Shown here one piece after another: positions 1 through 4,753 of a stretch of 7,763 nucleotides of DNA. How positions within the stretch are numbered: position 1 is the first letter of the stretch; every line of letters starts with the position of its first letter. Both the position numbers and the translations under genes were made by a program. The notes under the pieces are model-generated. The model had not been told where the DNA came from. It made no database searches and saw nothing but the letters and a program-made list of their open reading frames with translations. This DNA comes from Tannerellaceae bacterium (GTDB lineage Bacteria; Bacteroidota; Bacteroidia; Bacteroidales; Tannerellaceae): the NCBI GenBank assembly GCA_020860805.1, contig JAJBTP010000291.1:1-7763 (forward strand), written 5' to 3'.

Positions 1-28
1 GTTTTTAACTATATAAATAATTTATAGT

Positions 29-2128
29 ATGGCCACCTATCTTCATGTGTTTCACCGGAATGTATTTACTTTGCTAAGTCTTTGTATTTCTCTTTTTATG
101 TTAGCTTGCTCTGAAGTGAAAGGACCTGTTGCTGTTGGGCCTATACCCAGTGAAAGACAGATGAACTGGCAGGAGATGGAATATTATGCCTTTATCCATT
201 TTGGTATTAATACGTTTACAGATGTGGAATGGGGATATGGAGATAAGTCTCCTTCTTTGTTTAATCCTTCGGATTTAGACTGCCGGCAGTGGGCTAAAGT
301 TTGTAAAGATGCTGGAATGAAAGGAATTATTTTGACAGCTAAACATCATGATGGTTTTTGTTTATGGCCTTCTGAATATACAGAATATTCTGTGAAGCAA
401 TCGCCCTGGCGTGGTGGAAAAGGCGATTTGGTTAGAGAATTGTCGGATGCCTGTAAAGAATATGGTTTGAAGTTAGGTATTTATCTTTCTCCATGGGATA
501 GAAATCATCCGGACTATGGAAAACCGGAATATATTACCTATTTCAGAAATCAACTTCGTGAATTATTATCTGATTATGGAGATATATTTGAAGTCTGGTT
601 TGATGGAGCAAATGGAGGTAGTGGTTATTACGGAGGAGCAAATGAAGAACGCAGGATAGACAGGAGGACCTATTATGATTGGCCCCATACATTTGAGTTA
701 GTAAGGGAATTACAACCTAATGCCGTTATTTTTAGCGATGGCGGACCGGATGTGCGATGGTGTGGCAATGAAGAAGGATGGGTTAGCGAAACAAACTGGA
801 GTTTGTTAAGACGGGATGAAGTATGGCCTGGATATCCTAATTATAAAGAATTACGCACCGGGCATCCGGACGGAACACATTGGGTTCCGGCAGAGGTTAA
901 TGTTTCGATGCGTCCGGGGTGGTTCTATCATGCGTATGAAGATGATAGAGTAAAAACGCTTCCGGAGTTATTGAATATCTATTATTATTCGTTTGGACGC
1001 AATGGTACATTGCTTATTAATTTCCCGATTGATAAAAGAGGGTTAATTCATGAGATTGATGCCAGGCGGATAGTTGAATTAGCGGAGGCAGTAAAAGCTG
1101 ATTTTAAGATTAATTTAATACAGTCGGCTACTGTTACTGCTTCAAATGTGCGGGGAAATAGTGATACATATGCTGCAGCTAATGTCATAGACTCTACTAA
1201 AGATACCTATTGGGCTACAGATGATAAGGTTACTAAAGCATCCTTGGATATAACCTGGAGTGAGCCTGTTGAATTTAATCGTTTTCTGGTTCAGGAATAT
1301 ATTCGTTTGGGGCAACGTGTGGAAAGCTTTACTTTGGAAGCATATGTAGAGGACACCTGGAAGGAAATAGCCAGTGAAACAACAATTGGCTATAAACGTA
1401 TTTTGCGTTTCCCTACTGTCCTGACTACTCAGGTACGTTTTACTATAAATGATGTAAAAGGTCCTCCTTTGATTTCAACTATAGGTTTCTATAATGCTCC
1501 ACGCTTATTAACAGCTCCGGTTGTCAGGAGAGATAAAGAAGGTCGTGTTTCTATGCAGGCGGCAGACCCGGATGCTGATATCTATTATACTGTAGATGGA
1601 ACTACTCCTACTTTACAATCACAGAAATATACAAGTGACTTTCCGGTGGAAGGAAAAATACTTATTCGTGCTATTACAGCAAATAGCCTGACAGGAGAGG
1701 TGAGCCCTGAAACACATGAACAATTTGATATTTCCCGTAAGAACTGGAAAATAGACGGAGATGCAGAAATGGAGAATGTAATAGATGGAAATCCTTTAAC
1801 ACACTGGCACCAGGTAGGTGCTACTATGCCACTGGATTTGGTGATTGATTTAGGAACTATGTATACCATTGAAGGTTTCAGATATTTACCGGAACAATCT
1901 TATCCTGCCTCCGGTATCATCTTTAATTATCAGTTTTATACTTCTGCAGATAACCAGCAGTGGAAACTGGCAAGTGAAGGAGAGTTCTCAAATATTAAAA
2001 ATAATCCCTTGTGGCAGACTCGTAAATTCCCTGCAGCCAGAGCCCGTTTTGTGAAATTCAGGGCGATTAATAATACAGAAAATGATGCAGTCGCCGGATA
2101 TGCTGAGTTCGATATACTTACTAAGTAA
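29..2128 (+). CDS. GH29 alpha-L-fucosidase lipoprotein with F5/8 type C domains
   Basis: Predicted exo-alpha-L-fucosidase that removes terminal fucose from host or dietary glycans, acting at the cell envelope. The N-terminus (residues 1-27) is a lipoprotein signal: positive start, hydrophobic core, then FMLAC with Cys27 as the lipidation site. Starting later would lose it, so the ATG at 29 is kept. Residues about 45-355 form the GH29 barrel: HFGINTF (57-63), AKHHDGF (104-110), and WFDGANG with Asp192 as expected nucleophile. Glu248 in GNEEG is the likely acid/base by spacing in the GH29-B (alpha-1,3/4) subfamily, an inference supported by the WVPAEVNVSMRPGWFYH segment (285-301). Residues about 363-490 and 567-697 look like F5/8 type C (discoidin/CBM32-like) modules; about 495-560 resembles a chitobiase C-terminal module (YYTVDGTTPT). 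No SusC/SusD genes are visible here, so membership in a polysaccharide utilization locus is unknown. Only 28 AT-rich bases precede the start, without a clear promoter or ribosome binding site. Confidence 0.93.
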   Translation: MATYLHVFHRNVFTLLSLCISLFMLACSEVKGPVAVGPIPSERQMNWQEMEYYAFIHFGINTFTDVEWGYGDKSPSLFNPSDLDCRQWAKVCKDAGMKGIILTAKHHDGFCLWPSEYTEYSVKQSPWRGGKGDLVRELSDACKEYGLKLGIYLSPWDRNHPDYGKPEYITYFRNQLRELLSDYGDIFEVWFDGANGGSGYYGGANEERRIDRRTYYDWPHTFELVRELQPNAVIFSDGGPDVRWCGNEEGWVSETNWSLLRRDEVWPGYPNYKELRTGHPDGTHWVPAEVNVSMRPGWFYHAYEDDRVKTLPELLNIYYYSFGRNGTLLINFPIDKRGLIHEIDARRIVELAEAVKADFKINLIQSATVTASNVRGNSDTYAAANVIDSTKDTYWATDDKVTKASLDITWSEPVEFNRFLVQEYIRLGQRVESFTLEAYVEDTWKEIASETTIGYKRILRFPTVLTTQVRFTINDVKGPPLISTIGFYNAPRLLTAPVVRRDKEGRVSMQAADPDADIYYTVDGTTPTLQSQKYTSDFPVEGKILIRAITANSLTGEVSPETHEQFDISRKNWKIDGDAEMENVIDGNPLTHWHQVGATMPLDLVIDLGTMYTIEGFRYLPEQSYPASGIIFNYQFYTSADNQQWKLASEGEFSNIKNNPLWQTRKFPAARARFVKFRAINNTENDAVAGYAEFDILTK

Positions 2129-2141
2129 ATCGGTATTTTAA

Positions 2142-2708
2142 TTAGGGTATATAAGACACACGTACTCTTTCGATTAATCCAGAATCATAAATATCATGTT
2201 CTTCTGAGTCAAATTCTGCCTGCGCATGTACTGTGATTTCAGGACCACCGGTGAGGATTAATCCTGAATAGACTACCCGGCTTGTCCAATGGTAGGTACC
2301 TTCTATATAAAAAACATAATTTCCAAAAGGAACTCTTTTTCCATTTTCGTCTGTGCCATCCCAGATATAAGTTTGCCAGCCACTTTGGGGAGTTGCTCCG
2401 GAGAATCCATCTATCTCATTCTGTGATAGGTGAAAGGCATCTGCCCTATTTACCCATAAAGGGATGCAATCCGGCATAACTCTGAAACCTCCCTGTGCCG
2501 CGTATCTGGTGACAAATAAGGTTTTGACTACCTGGCCTCGCTGGTTTTGTATCCATACTGCGTATTGGTTACTACCTTCATAGGGCTGACGTTCCAGGCG
2601 AAATGTTATTTCTACTTTTCCAAAAGGGCGTTCCTGCTTCGTACTACTATTCAGCAGGTGCATGAATGGAGATATCAGAAACATACATATTATAATAAAA
2701 ACTTTCAT
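2142..2708 (-). CDS. Exported DUF2271-type protein of unknown function
   Basis: A 188-residue protein that I assign to the DUF2271 family of predicted periplasmic proteins from its conserved pattern; the function is unknown. Residues 1 to about 22 are a hydrophobic signal peptide (MKVFIIICMFLISPF) with no lipobox, suggesting a soluble periplasmic product, although the cleavage site is unclear. The mature part looks all-beta: VEITFRLER (32-40), SNQYAVWIQNQRGQVVKTL (46-64), then DGFSGATPQSGWQTYIWDGTD (100-120, in two stretches) and GKRVPFGNYVFYIEGTYHW (123-141). The WDGTDxxGxxVPxGxY part resembles FlgD-type Ig-like domains. The DGFSGAT stretch matches the ApbE flavinylation acceptor pattern Dgx(s/t)gAT, making Thr106 a possible FMN attachment site (inference). 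The gene stands alone: convergent with the fucosidase gene and divergent from trmB. No ApbE, PepSY or membrane redox partner is in the window. Its own upstream region shows no clean TAnnTTTG box. Confidence 0.8.
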   Translation of the reverse strand: MKVFIIICMFLISPFMHLLNSSTKQERPFGKVEITFRLERQPYEGSNQYAVWIQNQRGQVVKTLFVTRYAAQGGFRVMPDCIPLWVNRADAFHLSQNEIDGFSGATPQSGWQTYIWDGTDENGKRVPFGNYVFYIEGTYHWTSRVVYSGLILTGGPEITVHAQAEFDSEEHDIYDSGLIERVRVSYIP

Positions 2709-2725
2709 TTTATTGTCTGATTTCT

Positions 2726-2738
2726 TTTGTATTACAAA
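2726..2738. repeat. 13-bp perfect palindrome in divergent intergenic region
   Basis: TTTGTA-T-TACAAA is a 6-bp inverted repeat around one central base, located 18 nt upstream of the DUF2271 start codon and about 40 nt upstream of the trmB -7 box. It could be an operator half-shared by both genes. It is short and AT-rich, so chance is a realistic explanation. Confidence 0.3.
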
Positions 2739-2754
2739 CAGGTTTTCATTTCTG

Positions 2755-2786
2755 TATGTTTATTAAAGGGGATTGAATTATCTTTG
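2755..2786 (+). promoter_or_regulatory. Bacteroidetes-type sigma promoter for trmB
   Basis: TATCTTTG at 2779-2786 is an exact match to the Bacteroides -7 consensus TAnnTTTG. TATG at 2755-2758 matches the -33 element TTTG at three of four positions, with a 20-nt spacer, which is in the normal range. With transcription starting about four bases after the box, the start would fall at about 2790, essentially at the trmB ATG (2791). It probably drives trmB and mrp. Confidence 0.65.
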
Positions 2787-2790
2787 TATC

Positions 2791-3549
2791 ATGGGAAAAA
2801 ATAAATTAGCAAAGTTTGACGATATGGCCGGATATCCTCATGTATTTCAATATCCTTTTGCTGTATTACAGGAAAGAGGTTTTGATTTGAAGGGGAAATG
2901 GCATTCTGATTTTTTCAAAAATGACAAACCGATTGTCCTGGAATTAGGATGTGGTAAAGGAGAGTATACGGTTGGGTTAGGAAGGCTGTTTCCGGATAAA
3001 AACTTTATCGGTGTGGATATTAAAGGTGCCCGTATGTGGAGTGGTGCTAAAGAATCTTTTGAAGCTGGTATGAAGAATGTAGCTTTTCTGCGAACCAGTA
3101 TAGAGCTAATCAGCCATTTTTTTGCTGCAGGCGAAGTGGCAGAGATATGGCTTACTTTCCCGGATCCACAGATGAAGAAAGTAAATAAACGATTGACTTC
3201 TACTCGTTTTATGAGGATGTACAGAGAAATATTATCTGAAAATGGAATCATTCATCTGAAAACGGATAGTCATTTTATGTATACGTATACCTGCGAAATG
3301 GTGAAGGCTAATGCCTATCCTGTATTGTTCAGTAATGAGGACCTTTATCATTCCGGTCTGGTTGATGATATATTATCCATTAAGACTTATTATGAACAAC
3401 AATGGCTGGATAGAGGATTGACTATTAAGTATATTAAGTTTGTATGTGAAGAGAGAGAACAGATCGTGGAACCGGAGGTGGAGATAGAGCTGGACTCTTA
3501 CCGGAGTTTTAACCGGAGTAAACGAAGTGCATTGGCTTCTTCCAGATAA
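2791..3549 (+). CDS. trmB: tRNA (guanine-N7-)-methyltransferase TrmB
   Basis: S-adenosylmethionine-dependent cytoplasmic enzyme that makes m7G at position 46 of the tRNA variable loop. The product is 252 residues. The Rossmann core shows SAM motif I ELGCGKGEY (51-59), VDIKGAR (75-81) with Asp76 expected to contact SAM, and FPDPQMKK (123-130), the family's catalytic PDP segment. KTDS (157-160) and TYYEQQWLDRG (199-209), the TxxE signature near the C-terminus, follow. The usual FPDPWPKKRH is altered to FPDPQMKKVNKRL; from memory this is common in Bacteroides relatives. I chose ATG 2791 because MGKNKL is the conserved N-terminus in this group, and because the earlier in-frame TTG at 2773 lies upstream of the -7 box and could not be transcribed from it. 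The upstream gene is divergent; mrp follows 25 nt downstream in the same direction, suggesting an operon. Confidence 0.95.
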   Translation: MGKNKLAKFDDMAGYPHVFQYPFAVLQERGFDLKGKWHSDFFKNDKPIVLELGCGKGEYTVGLGRLFPDKNFIGVDIKGARMWSGAKESFEAGMKNVAFLRTSIELISHFFAAGEVAEIWLTFPDPQMKKVNKRLTSTRFMRMYREILSENGIIHLKTDSHFMYTYTCEMVKANAYPVLFSNEDLYHSGLVDDILSIKTYYEQQWLDRGLTIKYIKFVCEEREQIVEPEVEIELDSYRSFNRSKRSALASSR

Positions 3550-3574
3550 GTTATAATAGTGTTATAAAAAAGAT

Positions 3575-4678
3575 ATGGCAATTTATCCTAAATTAATTCT
3601 TGAAGCTCTGGAAAAAGTGCGCTATCCCGGTAGTGGGAAAGATCTGGTTTCTGCCGGTATGGTAGAAGATGATATTCGTATTAAGGGGAATAAAGTGAGC
3701 TTCTCTTTACTTTTTGAGAAAGCAAATGACCCTTTTATTAAATCGGTGGTAAAAGCTGCAGAAACTGCTATTCTTACCTATGTAGGAGCTGAAGTAGAAA
3801 TAAAAGGAAATATATCCGTGGTAACTCCACAGCAGATTAAGCCGGTGCCCGATAAACTGCTTTCCGGAGTCAAAAATATTATTGCTGTTTCATCAGGTAA
3901 AGGGGGAGTAGGAAAGAGTACGGTTGCTGCGAATCTGGCAGTAGCCCTTGCCCGTTTGGGATATAAAGTGGGATTATTGGATGCTGATATTTTCGGACCT
4001 TCGCAGCCTAAAATGTTTCAGGTAGAAGATGCTGCTCCTTATATGGTAGAAGTGAACGGACGTGAACTGATAGAACCGGCAGAGAATTACGGGGTGAAAC
4101 TATTATCTATTGGTTTCTTTGTCAATAAAGAAGATGCAGTTCTTTGGAGGGGGGCTATGGCCAGTAATGCTTTGAAGCAACTGATTGGTGATGGTAACTG
4201 GGGAGAATTGGATTACTTCCTGATAGATTTACCTCCCGGTACCAGTGATATACATTTAACGTTGGTACAGACATTGGCTATCACAGGTGCCGTAGTTGTT
4301 ACTACTCCACAGGATGTGGCGCTGGCCGATGCCCGTAAAGGTATCAGTATGTTTATGGGAGATAAGGTGAATGTTCCGGTTTTGGGGTTGATTGAAAATA
4401 TGGCCTGGTTTACGCCTGCAGAACTTCCGGAAAATAAGTATTATATTTTTGGAAAAGAGGGTGGTGTTAAATTAGCAAAGGAATTAAATGTTCCTTTACT
4501 CGGTCAGATACCTTTAGTGCAAAGTATCCGGGAAGGTGGAGATGAAGGTACACCGGTTGCCCTGAATAGTGATTCTGTAACAGGGCAGGCTTTTGAAGCA
4601 TTAGCCGGACAATTGGTTGAGCAGGTTCAGTATAGAAATGAACATCTGGATCCAACTAAACGGGTAGTAACCAAATAA
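3575..4678 (+). CDS. mrp: Mrp/Nbp35-family P-loop NTPase (MIP18 + ATPase), cysteine-free
   Basis: Member of the Mrp/ApbC group of cytoplasmic ATPases, which in other bacteria carry or help transfer Fe-S clusters. Residues 1 to about 85 are a MIP18/DUF59 domain; about 98-345 form the ATPase. The deviant Walker A is SGKGGVGKST (107-116) with Lys109 as signature lysine and Lys114 as P-loop lysine. DADIFGPS (136-143) is the switch I region and LIDLPPGTSD (216-225) the Walker B/switch II region; MASNALKQL (195-203) is also family-typical. The CxxC that normally bridges a cluster after the ENM motif is absent: ENMAWFTPAELPENKYYIFG (275-294) fills that place, and the whole 367-residue protein has no cysteine. 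Cluster binding through cysteine is therefore impossible, so the Fe-S carrier label is family inheritance rather than evidence. It sits 25 nt after trmB with no promoter box between, so it is probably in the same transcript, ending at the terminator around 4700-4727. No Shine-Dalgarno is visible, only A-rich bases. Confidence 0.93.
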   Translation: MAIYPKLILEALEKVRYPGSGKDLVSAGMVEDDIRIKGNKVSFSLLFEKANDPFIKSVVKAAETAILTYVGAEVEIKGNISVVTPQQIKPVPDKLLSGVKNIIAVSSGKGGVGKSTVAANLAVALARLGYKVGLLDADIFGPSQPKMFQVEDAAPYMVEVNGRELIEPAENYGVKLLSIGFFVNKEDAVLWRGAMASNALKQLIGDGNWGELDYFLIDLPPGTSDIHLTLVQTLAITGAVVVTTPQDVALADARKGISMFMGDKVNVPVLGLIENMAWFTPAELPENKYYIFGKEGGVKLAKELNVPLLGQIPLVQSIREGGDEGTPVALNSDSVTGQAFEALAGQLVEQVQYRNEHLDPTKRVVTK

Positions 4679-4697
4679 AGTATTTTATTAGATATGC

Positions 4698-4727
4698 AAA
4701 AGCCGGTCCTTTTGGAACCGGCTTTTT
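4698..4727. terminator. Intrinsic terminator between converging mrp and secDF
   Basis: The stem GCCGGT (4702-4707) pairs with ACCGGC (4717-4722). CC (4708-4709) pairs with GG (4714-4715) around a TTTT loop, leaving A4716 bulged. Flanking A's (4698-4701) pair with T's (4723-4726). On the + strand the stem is followed by TTTTTATTTT, a good end for trmB-mrp, 23 nt after the mrp stop to the hairpin base. On the - strand the trailing run is only four T's before GCATAT, so it would serve secDF less efficiently. Confidence 0.88.
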
Positions 4728-4753
4728 ATTTTGCAATTATTTTGTACAAACTT

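Noticed and set aside
1585..1869. 94-codon open frame on the - strand inside the fucosidase gene
   Set aside because: It lies antisense to a well-supported beta-domain region, shows no recognisable motif, and has composition typical of a shadow frame.
2726..2738. TTTG within the palindrome acting as a -33 element for either divergent gene
   Set aside because: No TAnnTTTG box lies at the required spacing: the trmB -7 box is about 49 nt away, and nothing suitable lies toward the DUF2271 gene.
2773..2790. TTG start giving a six-residue longer TrmB (MNYLCI prefix)
   Set aside because: The conserved family N-terminus begins at ATG 2791, and the extra codons overlap the -7 promoter box, so they would lie upstream of the predicted transcript start.
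2847..3251. 134-codon open frame on the - strand inside trmB
   Set aside because: It is antisense to the conserved SAM-binding core of TrmB; no domain or start signal supports it.
29..4678. Fucosidase, DUF2271 gene and trmB-mrp as one functional system
   Set aside because: Gene orientations alternate, no shared promoter is present, and the products act in different compartments and pathways.
4698..4727. Hairpin as a small RNA or attenuator
   Set aside because: Position just after the mrp stop, GC stem and T-tract fit a simple intrinsic terminator; no promoter for a short RNA is seen.
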